A stretch of DNA of 64,000 nucleotides from Streptomyces sp. RPA4-2 (GCF_012273515.2 NZ_CP050975.2:9548001-9612000); one strand, 5' to 3'. Shown: positions 24,669 through 34,140, counted from the stretch's first letter. Numbers and translations are program-made. Notes: generated by a model from the letters alone, not told the origin.

Positions 24669-25391
24669 TTACGATCGCAGCTCACCACGGGAATCGAAAA
24701 ATGATGAAGCCATGTCGGCAAGATCAGCCAATTCGACATCAGCCAGAATCTCACCATCAGACGATGATTGCACAGAAAAGCGACCGTTACCCTGCGGTTC
24801 GATGCATATCTCACCAGCATCCCTCTTAAAGGGATCAATAGCCAACCGCAAGACGTCGTGAGAGAAGAACGGAAACATGCCACTCAAGCGAGAGTTTGAC
24901 CGCAGTGCGGCCAGCATCTCACGATGAGAGATGCGGTTATCATCCGCCAAAAGGATACCCCAAGCGGTTTCCGCAGGTTCGCCGCACTCGTAGCCTTCAG
25001 CCATTTTGGAAAACTCGATGAATGGAAAGCGCTCACGCAGAGGCGCAAGAAGTACACCGCTCCGCCATGCGTCGATAACTTCTGCAACGTCTCCCAGAGC
25101 GGTCGTGCTCCCGTTTGCCCAGACGAAATCACCCTCGGCACTGTCCATGGAGATTGAAAAGGATCTCCGGTTCAGGACCGTGCTAATTCTGATGAGTCCA
25201 CGACTCGAAGCAGCCTCGGCAGTGCGATACACGCTGAGCCCTCGATCCGAGGCAGGTCGTACGTCTCCAAGGTCGAGACCACGGTCTTCCTCAAGGCGCC
25301 GAAGCGCCTGAGACAGACCACCATACGCCACTAGCTCTGGGTAGTACTTTGCGTCTGGAGCTTCAGCGAAGCTAGCCATCGACATATCCAC
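24669..25391 (-). CDS. DUF6193-like protein, probable immunity to the adjacent toxin (240 aa)
   Basis: YYPELVAYGGLSQALRRLEE, LDLGDVRPASDRGLSVYRTA, VIDAWRSGVLLAPLRERFPF, SGMFPFFSHDVLRLAIDPF and DGEILADVELADLADMASSF match the layout of DUF6193 proteins of Streptomyces (Pfam calls some 'natural product biosynthesis', without a proven role). The gene begins 27 bp after the toxin stop on the same strand and is clearly more AT-rich than the surroundings, like the toxin tip, so the two travelled together. No signal peptide: it would act in the cytoplasm. The immunity role is inference. Confidence 0.7.
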   Translation of the reverse strand: MDMSMASFAEAPDAKYYPELVAYGGLSQALRRLEEDRGLDLGDVRPASDRGLSVYRTAEAASSRGLIRISTVLNRRSFSISMDSAEGDFVWANGSTTALGDVAEVIDAWRSGVLLAPLRERFPFIEFSKMAEGYECGEPAETAWGILLADDNRISHREMLAALRSNSRLSGMFPFFSHDVLRLAIDPFKRDAGEICIEPQGNGRFSVQSSSDGEILADVELADLADMASSFFDSRGELRS

Positions 25392-25418
25392 GGCTCTCAG
25401 GCCTCTCCACGCTGTTGG

Positions 25419-28400
25419 TTACGATTCATCAGGACCCCACAGTAGCCACATCTTGGAAAGGGCGGGGTCTGTCGACCAGGCTGGCTCCTCCAACGGCAGC
25501 ACGTCTCCGTTTGCATCGTAGAGGGTTATCGACTTCCATGACCGTTTACCTGAGACCACCGACTTTGCAAGCCATGCCATCTCCTGCTCGGTCGCTTTCG
25601 ATCCCGTCGACATCCCTCTCAGCGCGGAACCGGTAAAGCCGCCAGCGAATCCCTTGGTATTGACGTGAATGTGAATATTGGGGTTGTCGATAGCCGCCAT
25701 GACCGACTCTTGCCAAGTTCCCCCGTCTGGGAGCTTGCCCATGTAGTGGGTGAAGCCATTGTCATAAGCCCACTTGACAGTCCCCATATCCTGCGCACCG
25801 AGTGCCACATCGGTACAGTTCGTGTTATGGACCAGCACGGGCGTGTCGCCCGCGACCACATAGTACGTGTGGAGGTTGTCGATCGTGAGGTTGTAGGCGG
25901 AGTGGAGGCGGTGAAAGTGGTGGACGCGGACCACGGTGACGGTCTCGCCGTTGTTGGTGCGCAGGGTCTGGCCGGGTTTGAGATCGCCGGCGTCGATCCA
26001 TCGGTGGGCGCTGGGTGACCAGAAGGGGTGGTGCTGTGTGGCGGTGATCTGTGCTTTGCCGATGTTTATCGTGATGTCGGCGAAGTCGGTGTCGTCCGGC
26101 GTATAGATGGTGCGGATGACGGTGTGGCCTTCGGTACGACCCGTTTCAGGGTCAGTGGCTAGAGCCACATCACCGATCCGAACGTCCTCGATCGGCTTGG
26201 TCGTGCCGTCACCCATCAGTACGCGCGTGGTGCCGGGGAAGCTATTGCGTTCGCATGTCTTGGCAAGAGCTTCGCTGGCTCTCCTGGCGATACCGGCAAT
26301 GGCCTCGTCGGAGAGGTCGACGGCGCGTAGGCCTTTCCACGCGTCGGTGAAGCCGATACCGGTTCTTTCGGCGGCGTCGACTGCTTTGACGGCGTCGGCG
26401 AGTGCGGCCAGAGGCTTCTCGAGCGGAAGGTACGCGGCGATGCTCCAGGCGCAGGCGGTCTTGCTGCCGTGCATGCAGTCCATGAGGTCTTCGGCGAAGA
26501 CGGAGAACAGGATCGATCCGGCGGTATCGCCAAAGAGGTTCTGCCATCCGGCGCGGACGATGTCCTTGCCGGAGAAGTGATGTGCCCAGCCGTCGATCTC
26601 GACGTTCTTCAGCGTTGCCCGCTTCAGGAACTGCCATGCCGACTTCGGGCACCCCTCCGCCGTGGCTTGGGCCTGGTCGTCGGTGCACAGGTAGAAGTCG
26701 GCCTCGTAGGTGACGACCAGGTTGTACTTCGCGTTGCAGCCCTGGAAGGCCGCTTCCGGCATCCCCGGGCAGGTGCCGATCTGCTTGCTGCTGACGATCT
26801 CGGCGGTGGACTCGTCCGGAACGGCGAACACACCGGGAATGCCCGTACCGGCCCCTTGGGATGCTTCCTTGTTGGCTTCCTCCCGTTCGGTGCGATCGGC
26901 GGCGTCCTGGGCGTCCTTGGCGTATTTGTCGGCGTCCTTGGCGGCTTGTTCGGCTTCGGTGGCGGCGGCGTCGGCTCGGTCGGCGGCGCTGCGGGCGTCC
27001 TTGGCGTCCTGTTCGGCCTGGGTGGCGGCGGAGCGGGCGGCGGAGGCGTCGAGTTCGGCGGCGTCGGCACTGTCGCGGGCGTCCTTGGCGTAGCCCTCGG
27101 CGTTGCCTGCGGCCTTGTCGGCGGCGGCTGCGTCGGTGGTGGCCTGCTGGTCGTAGTCGATGGTGCGGGCCAGGGACGCTGAGGCTGCTGCCGCGGCCTT
27201 GGCGGCGTCGGCGGCGTAGCCGAGGGCGTCCTTGGAGTAGGTGCGGGCGTCGGCGGCGTACTGGGCGGCGTTGGCCGCGTGCTGGTAGGCCTCCTTGGCG
27301 TCGCCCTTGGCCTGGTCGGCGATGTTCTTGGCGGCCTGGGCCTCGGCGGCGGCGTTCTTGGCGTGGGCGTCGGCGACGGCCTGCTGCTGTTCGGCGATCG
27401 TCTTGGAGTTCTGTCCGGTCAGGACGACGAGGCCGGCGGCGGAGTCGGTGTCGACGTAGGAAGAGCCGAGCTGGATCGCGTCGTTGGCGGGATCGGCGAC
27501 CTGCTGGGCCGCTTCGCCCGCGTCCACGGCCGCCTGGGCGGTGACGTGCGCGAACCCGGCCGCCTTCGCCGCGGCCGCGAGTGCCTTGCCCGCTTCTGTG
27601 TTCGCCGCGTTCGCCTGGGTCTTGGCGTCCTTGGCGTGCTGCTGGGCCTCGTCGGCGAGCTTGACCGCGGCTCTGGCCTCGGCGGAGGCGTCCTGGGAGG
27701 CCTTGATGGCGTCGGCGACCGCGCTGGTGGCGGTCTTCACCGCCGCGTCGGCCTTCAGCTTGGCCGCCTGTGCGGCGTCCGCGTCGGAGCGGGCCCGTGT
27801 GGCGGCGGCTTCGGCACGGGTGGCCGCGGCGTCCGCGTCGGCTGCAGCCTGGGTGGCGGCGTCGGCCTCGGAGCGGGCCCTGCCGGCCGCGGTCTCGGCG
27901 TCGTCGGCCGACTTGTCCGCGTCGTTCGCGGCGGCCCGGGCAGCGGTCGCCGCGTCGCCGGAGTCGAGGGAGTCGGCGTAGGCGTCCTTGGCGTCGGCCT
28001 TGGCGCGGGCCGCGTCGGCCTTCTGCTCGGCGTCCCAGGCGTCGTCGCGCATCGCCTTGGCGTTGTCCTTGGCCGCGACGGCGTCGTCGCGCCGGTCCCC
28101 GGCGGTCTTCTCGGCCGCCTCCGCCTTGTCCTTGGCGTCCTTCGCCTTCGTCGCCTCGGACTCGGCGTTCTTGCGATGCTCGGCGGCCTCGGCCCGGCTG
28201 GCGGCGGCGTTCTCCTTCTCCGCCTTGGCCGTCTTCTCCTCGGCCTCGGCGGCGAGCCGCTTGGCGTGTGCGTCGGCGGCGGCCGCCTTCGCATCGCCCT
28301 CGGCCTTCAGCGCGTCGGTGAGCTTCGCCTCCGCGGTTTCCTTGTCCTTCTTGGCGTTGTCGCGGTGCACCTTCGCGGCATCGGCCGCGGCCTTGGCCTG

Positions 28401-30356
28401 CAACTCGGCCTTCTCCGCGGCCTTCTTACGGAACTCCGCCTTCACCTGGGCGGCCTGCGCGAGCGCGCGCTCCGCGATGGTCTGGCTGTCGCCGCCGGAG
28501 GCGCGGGTGGCGGCCTCGGCGGTCTCGCCGGCCTTCACCATCGCCTCAAGCGCGGCCGCCGCACCCTGGGTGACCTGAGCCTTCTGCTGTCCGACGAGCA
28601 GACCGCGCCCCCGCGGCGCGCCGTTGGTGTCGGCGATGGTGTAGGAGGCCTGCTCGGCGGTGTCCGAGGCGGTGGCGGCCTTCTTCACGGCGGCGAGCTG
28701 GGTCTTGAGGGCGTCGAGCTGCTTCTTCGCCGCCGTCTGGGCGGCTGTGATGCCGGCCTTGGCCTTGTCGAACTGGGCCTTGGGCGGCACGGTGCCGGTG
28801 TGTCCGGAGGGCGTGACGTCGAACTGCTGCGGCCCGCTGCCGTTGCACGTGTAGAGCCACGAGTTGTAGCCGTTGGTGTACTCGTGCAGGTCGAGGCATT
28901 TGTCGGTGCCGACGTTGCGCAGGCTGCCGGTGGCGCGGAGGTTGAACTCCCACGTCTGCGCCGGGGATCCGCTGCACGTCCAGATCTGGATCTTCGTGCC
29001 GTTGGCCGGGTTGTTGTTCGAAACGTCCAGACACTTCTGGGAGTTGACGTTCTGCAGGTGCAGTCCCCGGTCGTCGCCGTAGACCTTCCACTCCTGCGCC
29101 GCCGAACCGTTGCACGTGTACAGCTGGATGGGGGTGCCGTTGTCCTTATTCGCACCCTCGACGTCGAGGCACTTGCCCTGCGCGGCGTGCACCTCGATCA
29201 CCGCCGGCGCGTCGCCGACCCAGCCGGCCCCGCCCGCGGACCAGTAGTCCTGCCAGCGTGCGAGGTGGTCTGCGACCCACGAGTACCCCAGCAGGTCACC
29301 CAGTGCCTTGGCGCCGGCCGCCAGGGACTTGGTGGCGTCCTTGTTGGCGTTCAGGATCTGGTTGCGCTGCGTGGCCTGAGAGGCGATCTCCTGCTGCCAC
29401 TCCGTCGCGGCCGTGCCGGAGACGTCACCCAGCACGTTGTCGGGATCGATCGGGTCACGCCACGCGCACGCGGCGAACCGGGACTTCAAATCCTCGACGG
29501 CGATGCGGTACTCCGCCGTGCCCGGCTCCGGGGCGCTACGGGGAAATCCCCCCGACGCCAGGAACATACGGGCGTTGTCCGCGCCCGCGTTCTCCCCCGG
29601 AGCCCCGTGCAGCCATCTGAACGCGTCCCGCTCGGCGAGGGCCCGGTTCCACTCGCCGGCCGGCAGCCCGACCGGGTCGGGGTCCTTGCCGTACAGAGGG
29701 CTGCCCAGGTCGTCGACGGCCTTGAGGGTCGCCGCGTCCGCCTTGGGCGTGGAGTCGGCATAGAAGTCGCCGTCGCTCTTCCAGAACCGGTCGGCGGTCC
29801 ATTTCGTCAGACCGGTCTGGCCGTAGAAGTCCTCCTTGCCGTCCCCCGGTGACCCCGGAGGCCAGTGGAAGTCGGTCTCGGTGAAACCGGCCGGTGTCGT
29901 CAGACCGACGGCAGGCTTCTGCCATCCGTCCCGGAGAGCATGGAGGGCGTCCAGCTCCTTGCCCGCCGCGTCCCGGTCCGTCTGGTACGCGGTCGCGAGC
30001 GGGGTCTTCTCCCAGCTCTTCCGGTCGGCGAGCGTATGAAGCTTGTCCGCGGGCTGGTTCAGACCGTCCTGCGCGGTAGCGGCCATGGACGGGCCGCCCA
30101 GTCGCAGCACATCGGCCATGAGGCACTGGTCCTGCCGCAACTGCTCGGCAGCGGTGTCCACATTCCAGTCGTACGAGGCTGCCGCCGGGTCGGCGTCCGC
30201 TCCACGGCCGAGCAGGTCGGGTTGGACAGCCAGGCCGCCGAGGACGGCCAGCGCGGCCACGGACGTGACGACGGGAGTGAGGAATCCGGATCTTCGTGAT
30301 CCGGGCGTACGCAACCACGGTCTGGGGCGCAACAGAGCATCTCTTTCTTCGTTCAA
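25419..30356 (-). CDS. polymorphic toxin: membrane anchor, ricin-type lectin, Ala-rich coiled coil, Hint domain and C-terminal toxin tip (1645 aa)
   Basis: An N-terminal basic segment and hydrophobic helix (TPVVTSVAALAVLGGLAVQP, about 27-46) should anchor or export it. Domain order: extracellular region to 375; ricin-type beta-trefoil at about 380-518 (three GKCLDV/QKCLDV/DKCLDL motifs with QxW partners); Ala-rich coiled coil at 525-1160; Cys-containing region; Hint (intein-like) at about 1368-1510 (NSFPGTTRVLMGDGTTKPIE ... ATQHHPFW ... TPVLVHN); and a tip of about 135 residues (KWAYDNGFTHYMGKLPDGGT, HIHVNTKGFAGGFTGSALRG, SGKRSWKSITLYD). The tip vaguely resembles tips labelled polymorphic toxin type 27; activity unknown. 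It should be cut off by Hint autoprocessing. The immunity gene follows. Confidence 0.88.
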   Translation of the reverse strand: MNEERDALLRPRPWLRTPGSRRSGFLTPVVTSVAALAVLGGLAVQPDLLGRGADADPAAASYDWNVDTAAEQLRQDQCLMADVLRLGGPSMAATAQDGLNQPADKLHTLADRKSWEKTPLATAYQTDRDAAGKELDALHALRDGWQKPAVGLTTPAGFTETDFHWPPGSPGDGKEDFYGQTGLTKWTADRFWKSDGDFYADSTPKADAATLKAVDDLGSPLYGKDPDPVGLPAGEWNRALAERDAFRWLHGAPGENAGADNARMFLASGGFPRSAPEPGTAEYRIAVEDLKSRFAACAWRDPIDPDNVLGDVSGTAATEWQQEIASQATQRNQILNANKDATKSLAAGAKALGDLLGYSWVADHLARWQDYWSAGGAGWVGDAPAVIEVHAAQGKCLDVEGANKDNGTPIQLYTCNGSAAQEWKVYGDDRGLHLQNVNSQKCLDVSNNNPANGTKIQIWTCSGSPAQTWEFNLRATGSLRNVGTDKCLDLHEYTNGYNSWLYTCNGSGPQQFDVTPSGHTGTVPPKAQFDKAKAGITAAQTAAKKQLDALKTQLAAVKKAATASDTAEQASYTIADTNGAPRGRGLLVGQQKAQVTQGAAAALEAMVKAGETAEAATRASGGDSQTIAERALAQAAQVKAEFRKKAAEKAELQAKAAADAAKVHRDNAKKDKETAEAKLTDALKAEGDAKAAAADAHAKRLAAEAEEKTAKAEKENAAASRAEAAEHRKNAESEATKAKDAKDKAEAAEKTAGDRRDDAVAAKDNAKAMRDDAWDAEQKADAARAKADAKDAYADSLDSGDAATAARAAANDADKSADDAETAAGRARSEADAATQAAADADAAATRAEAAATRARSDADAAQAAKLKADAAVKTATSAVADAIKASQDASAEARAAVKLADEAQQHAKDAKTQANAANTEAGKALAAAAKAAGFAHVTAQAAVDAGEAAQQVADPANDAIQLGSSYVDTDSAAGLVVLTGQNSKTIAEQQQAVADAHAKNAAAEAQAAKNIADQAKGDAKEAYQHAANAAQYAADARTYSKDALGYAADAAKAAAAASASLARTIDYDQQATTDAAAADKAAGNAEGYAKDARDSADAAELDASAARSAATQAEQDAKDARSAADRADAAATEAEQAAKDADKYAKDAQDAADRTEREEANKEASQGAGTGIPGVFAVPDESTAEIVSSKQIGTCPGMPEAAFQGCNAKYNLVVTYEADFYLCTDDQAQATAEGCPKSAWQFLKRATLKNVEIDGWAHHFSGKDIVRAGWQNLFGDTAGSILFSVFAEDLMDCMHGSKTACAWSIAAYLPLEKPLAALADAVKAVDAAERTGIGFTDAWKGLRAVDLSDEAIAGIARRASEALAKTCERNSFPGTTRVLMGDGTTKPIEDVRIGDVALATDPETGRTEGHTVIRTIYTPDDTDFADITINIGKAQITATQHHPFWSPSAHRWIDAGDLKPGQTLRTNNGETVTVVRVHHFHRLHSAYNLTIDNLHTYYVVAGDTPVLVHNTNCTDVALGAQDMGTVKWAYDNGFTHYMGKLPDGGTWQESVMAAIDNPNIHIHVNTKGFAGGFTGSALRGMSTGSKATEQEMAWLAKSVVSGKRSWKSITLYDANGDVLPLEEPAWSTDPALSKMWLLWGPDES

Positions 30357-31097
30357 GGGGGGCGGGCGTAGTCAGGCCCGGTCGAAGACAGGGGGAGGAC
30401 AGCGGTCCTGAGCGGGAGTCAGGGGCGCACAGCGCAGGCTGGAGCAGCGTGCGCGGACGGCCGGTATGACGGCATGGCGAAGCAACCCTCCCCGTGGGCG
30501 ACGGTGTTTCCCCGGTCGCCGAATGACAGACGCGTGTGTCCGGACTGGTCAAGATCCACCGCACGCGGCGCTCACCATAGACACAGAACACGTGACCGGA
30601 ACAGGAAAAACTCAGGGCCTACAGACACACTCACACGCCGCTTCGGGGAGACGACACCCGTTCCGGAATACGTCGTTCACGTGTGCACCCCATGCAAAAC
30701 CTGTGTTGTTTCTGTGAAACGGAACGAACGTTGGAGCCTCCGACGCTTCCCGAAACAAGCCACCAGGTGATACAAGTCACGACACAAAATCGGAGAGGGC
30801 GATACGCCCGCGGGAGCCGGCGCCTCTGAAGGCGAATGTGCGTTGGCGTGCTCAGCCAGCAGCCGGCCCGTTCCGAACAGGACGAGTCTGCAGGCGCCCT
30901 GGCGGCTCACGAGCTGGGAATTTCAGTCGCGGATGGCACAAGGTGTGGACGATGGCCTGCGGCGTCGATGAATTCTGTGACTGCTGGTTGGCACTGAATA
31001 TCGGTGAAGGATGGCCCCTTGCGCGCGTTTCTGGCTTGCTGGCACCTCTTTGGTCGAATCGCTCCGTGCCCTCTGATTATTTTTGTCTTCTCTGCTC
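30357..31097. other. upstream region of the toxin gene, no gene supported
   Basis: About 740 bp. Overlapping frames here are Arg/Thr-rich and show no domain. The part at 30600-30790 is AT-richer (TTTCTGTGAAACGGAACGAAC), a likely promoter zone for the toxin gene. No riboswitch that I recognise. Confidence 0.35.
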
Positions 31098-31553
31098 ATG
31101 GAGCAGATCAGCGTGGAAGGGTCCGTAGGCCCGCGCGTGCTTGAGGGCAGGGTGGCTGGCCCGCTCTGGTCGGATGTGCGCGGCTGGGAGGACCTGGCCC
31201 TCCTGTGCGGTGAGGAGGACCTGGCTGTCGGCCGGGCGAAGCTTGACCTCGATCGGGGCTGGTCAGACCGGTGGTCTGCGACGTGGAAGGTCGGAAAGAC
31301 GAAGCGGACCGGTCCGGTCACGGGTTTGAACACGGTGGCGTTGACCGGCTGCGTTCCTTGGCGTGGCTTCACCTGGCACACACGCCAGTTCCATCGGCGG
31401 GTTCGGGTCTCCTACGTTCCAGCCGGACCACCAACGTCCGACACCAATGGGGGCCCTGGTGACCACTTCCTGTATCAGGTAGATCTCTGGCCATCCGACC
31501 GGGCTCATGGACTCGTCATCGTCAAGCAGGGGCCAGAAATCTGGGCAGGATAG
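31098..31553 (+). CDS. hypothetical protein (151 aa), uncertain
   Basis: The frame has GC-biased third positions and protein-like content (EGRVAGPLWSDVRGWEDLAL ... DHFLYQVDLWPSDRAHGLVI), ending WAG. The start is probably ATG 31098. No family recognised. It is divergent from the toxin gene and lies just before an IS5-type transposase, so it may be a further, possibly truncated, island gene. The opposite strand also has an open frame, but its composition is less protein-like. Confidence 0.4.
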   Translation: MEQISVEGSVGPRVLEGRVAGPLWSDVRGWEDLALLCGEEDLAVGRAKLDLDRGWSDRWSATWKVGKTKRTGPVTGLNTVALTGCVPWRGFTWHTRQFHRRVRVSYVPAGPPTSDTNGGPGDHFLYQVDLWPSDRAHGLVIVKQGPEIWAG

Positions 31554-31602
31554 GTGCTCGTCTAAACCGTGGCATCTGGGGGATCCGTGTGAGGCTCCCG
31601 CC

Positions 31603-32373
31603 GTGACTGGTGTGATCACGGCGTCGCAGCCGTCCTGGATAGTCCCGTTCACCGGGTTGAGCTCCCGCTGTTTCGGCACGTTGGTAGCACAGTTGCGGCA
31701 CGAAGGAGCTGACGCGGTCCGAAGAGGCCGGCTGTGGAGCCTGCCGCTGGAGGACCTGGTGCTGCTGGTCACGGCTTACTGGCGAACCAACTTGACGCTG
31801 CGGCAGCTCGCACCACGGTTCGGCGTCTCAAAGTCCGCGGCTGACCGCATCATCAGCCACCTCGGCCCCCTGCTCGCGCTCAAGCCCCGCAGGCGGTTCC
31901 GCAAGGGCACCGTGCTCATGGTGGACGGAACCCTGGTCCCCACCCGCGACCACACGGTGGCCGAGCAGTCAAAGAACTATCCCTACTCCACCAACCATCA
32001 GGTCGTCATCGACGCCGACACCCGACTCGTCGTCGTGGTCGGCCGACCGTTGCCCGGCAACCGCAACGACTGCAAAGCGTGGGCACTGTCCGGAGCCAAG
32101 GACGCCGTCGGCCGCACTACCGTCATCGCCGACGGCGGCTACCGCGGCACCGGCCTGATCATCCCGCACCGCCGCGAGCGCGGGCAGAATGAACTGCCTG
32201 CCTGGAAGGAGGAGCACAACACCTCTCACCGCCAGGTCCGCGCCCGTGTCGAGCACACCTTCGCCCGCATGAAGACCTGGAAGATCCTCCGCGACTGCCG
32301 CTTGAAGGACGACGGCGTCCATCACGCGATGAGTGGAATCGCCCGCGTGCACAACCTCGCCCTTGGCCGATAG
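31603..32373 (+). CDS. IS5-type (DDE_Tnp_4) transposase (256 aa)
   Basis: GTG 31603 gives VTGVITASQPSWIVPFTGLS. An HTH (LTLRQLAPRFGVSKSAADRI) precedes the DDE domain with catalytic residues in LMVDGTLVPTRDHTV (D), VIADGGYRGTGLIIPHRRER (D) and RARVEHTFARMKTWKIL (E). It looks intact. The truncated copy at 22981-23277 is its close relative. The target-side ends could not be defined on the left side. Confidence 0.88.
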   Translation: MTGVITASQPSWIVPFTGLSSRCFGTLVAQLRHEGADAVRRGRLWSLPLEDLVLLVTAYWRTNLTLRQLAPRFGVSKSAADRIISHLGPLLALKPRRRFRKGTVLMVDGTLVPTRDHTVAEQSKNYPYSTNHQVVIDADTRLVVVVGRPLPGNRNDCKAWALSGAKDAVGRTTVIADGGYRGTGLIIPHRRERGQNELPAWKEEHNTSHRQVRARVEHTFARMKTWKILRDCRLKDDGVHHAMSGIARVHNLALGR

Positions 32374-32415
32374 ACGAGCAGAGCGGGCAGCAGCCAATCA
32401 CGGTCGCTCGAAGAT

Positions 32416-32435
32416 CTTTACGGGACAAGCCTTAG
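32416..32435 (-). repeat. IS-terminus-like sequence, right border of the toxin island
   Basis: CTTTACGGGACAAGCCTTAG; its reverse complement matches 22253-22271 at 16 of 19 positions, in inverted orientation. It lies 42 bp after the transposase stop and just before the GNAT gene. Confidence 0.55.
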
Positions 32436-32444
32436 TGTGATCAG

Positions 32445-33359
32445 GTGACGGAATTCAACATCCTTGGTGACAGCACGAATTGGCAGAAGGACTTCGAGCG
32501 GCGGCTACGCACCTCGTACACGGCGGCCGGGCTCGGCGCGGCCGCGGCGGAGCGCATGCTCGACGAGAGAAGCGCCGGCATCGGCGACTGGACCGTCGCG
32601 GAGATCACGGACGCCGGGAGCCGCGTGGGATACGTCGCCGTGGTCGTGGCCGACGACAGCGGCACACTCGCGGGCCGTATCGGCGACCTCCGCGTCGATG
32701 AACCCCACACCGACCGGGGGCACGAACAGGCCGCCCGAGACTGGGCCGAGGGGTGGTGCGCGGAGCGCGGCGCACTCCGGCTGGACATACGACTCACCGA
32801 GCCCGCGGGCGAGTTGTTCGACGGTTACCGCGTCCGTGGTCAGCTCAGGACGCGGCACGTCAGTTCCCCGCCCGAACCCGTCGACGGCGTCACCGCACGG
32901 CCGATGACACAGGCCGAATATCCCGAGTGGCTCGTCTCCGAGAAGGTCGCCTACGTCGGCGACATCGTCCGGGCGGGAGCCCTGAGCCCCGAGGAGGCCG
33001 TACGCAAGTCCGACCGCGACTTCGCGAAGCTGATTCCCGAGGGCCTGGCGACGCCCGACAACACGTTCCTGGTGCTCGAGGCGGTGGGCGAACAGATCGG
33101 CACCGGCTGGTTGAAGCACGGGTTCCTCCCGGGGGTGACCTACGGCTACTCGCTGCACATCCAGGAGCGGCACCGCGGCAAAGGGTACGGGCGGGCCGCG
33201 ATGGTGGCCGGCGAACAGGCCACGCTCGCAGGCGGGGACTCGGCGCTGATGTTCACAGTGTGGGGCGGCAACGAGGTGGCCATGAACCTCTACACGAGCG
33301 TCGGCTATCAAGTCGTGGAGGAAAGCCGTTCCATCAGCCTGCCCCGCTCCGCGGCCTGA
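32445..33359 (+). CDS. GNAT-family N-acetyltransferase with tandem acetyltransferase-like halves (304 aa)
   Basis: The N-terminal half (WTVAEITDAGSRVGYVAVVV, LRLDIRL) looks like a degenerate GNAT lobe. The C-terminal half has the intact acetyl-CoA signature LHIQERHRGKGYGRAAMVAGEQAT, then FTVWGGNEVAMNLYTSVGYQ. The arrangement resembles MshD-type double-GNAT proteins. The GTG start at 32445 lies 9 bp beyond the IS-like border; no convincing RBS of its own is visible, so insertion may have altered its promoter. Substrate unknown. Confidence 0.82.
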   Translation: MTEFNILGDSTNWQKDFERRLRTSYTAAGLGAAAAERMLDERSAGIGDWTVAEITDAGSRVGYVAVVVADDSGTLAGRIGDLRVDEPHTDRGHEQAARDWAEGWCAERGALRLDIRLTEPAGELFDGYRVRGQLRTRHVSSPPEPVDGVTARPMTQAEYPEWLVSEKVAYVGDIVRAGALSPEEAVRKSDRDFAKLIPEGLATPDNTFLVLEAVGEQIGTGWLKHGFLPGVTYGYSLHIQERHRGKGYGRAAMVAGEQATLAGGDSALMFTVWGGNEVAMNLYTSVGYQVVEESRSISLPRSAA

Positions 33360-33434
33360 CGCGACTCACCACGGCACGACGAACCGGCGCCCCCGCTTGC
33401 TACCTGACTTGACAGATCAACCGCATTGGGTGGG

Positions 33435-33782
33435 TCATCCGCCGTTCTGGCCCGCTCGCAACTTGCGAGCTCGCTCGGCCGGGTCGTAGTGCGGACCGAC
33501 GCCCTCGATCAGCACCAAGTCGCCCTCCACGTGGTCGGTACGCAATCTCAGGATGGCCCGGTAGGCGGGAGAGTCGTACCAAGCGCGGGCTTCGGCCAGG
33601 CTGGGGAACTCGATCAGCACCATGCTGCCGGGCCACGTACCTTCTACGACGTCGACCGGCGGACCGTGGATGACGAAGCGGCCGGCGAAGGGGTCGAGGG
33701 TTGCCTGGATGCGTTCCAGGTACTCGATGACGTCGGAGTGATTCCGGCGGCTGCGGAGATGAGCGAAGCCGTAAGCGGGCAT
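33435..33782 (-). CDS. DUF1330 family protein (115 aa)
   Basis: ATG 33782 follows AGGAAG. The ferredoxin-like fold core of DUF1330 is present: YGFAHLRSRRNHSDVIEYLE, FVIHGPPVDVVEGTWPGSMV, LIEFPSLAEARAWYDSPAY. These small stress-related or enzyme-like proteins have no settled role. Confidence 0.87.
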   Translation of the reverse strand: MPAYGFAHLRSRRNHSDVIEYLERIQATLDPFAGRFVIHGPPVDVVEGTWPGSMVLIEFPSLAEARAWYDSPAYRAILRLRTDHVEGDLVLIEGVGPHYDPAERARKLRAGQNGG

Positions 33783-34140
33783 CACGAGCTTCCTTTCGTT
33801 CCGGGGGTGTGAGCGATGACCAGAACGTAGGTGAAGGTGGTTGGGCAGTGCGATTACCTCGGGGGTAATTGCCGGGAGCCACATCGGAGAAGATCAGGGT
33901 CGCCACCGCCTGGGCCGAGTCTTTCGGCGCCTCGGCCAGGACCTCCACCGAGCCCAGCCGCACCTTCAACTCGCTGAACCCCCACAAGCCGCTGGCCGAC
34001 AACCCATCCACCCTTGCCCAGGCGGCGGGTCATCGGCCCGGTGTGTTGTCGGCGGCGGCTGGCATGATCAGCTGCATGGTCGACCTTCCTTCAGCGTCTC
34101 GGTGCGGGGCCCGAGGGGGAGCTCTCAATGGAGGTTGCCG
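33783..34140. other. intergenic, possible gene remnant
   Basis: About 360 bp. A plus-strand frame (33884 onward) reads EKIRVATAWAESFGASARTS ... FNSLNPHKPLADNPSTLAQA, which has some protein character but no recognised family. I leave it uncalled. The last 30 bp hold the RBS (GGAGGT) of the HEAT-repeat gene. Confidence 0.3.

Noticed and set aside
27279..29852. 857-aa plus-strand reading frame
   Set aside because: Antisense of the Ala-rich coiled coil of the toxin; Gly/Val/Leu-rich product without domains. A shadow of GC-rich third positions.
30474..30770. 98-aa frame upstream of the toxin gene
   Set aside because: Arg/Thr-rich, no RBS, no similarity; region is more likely promoter.
30357..31097. 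riboswitch or structured leader before the toxin
   Set aside because: No known riboswitch pattern and no strong stem near the start codon.
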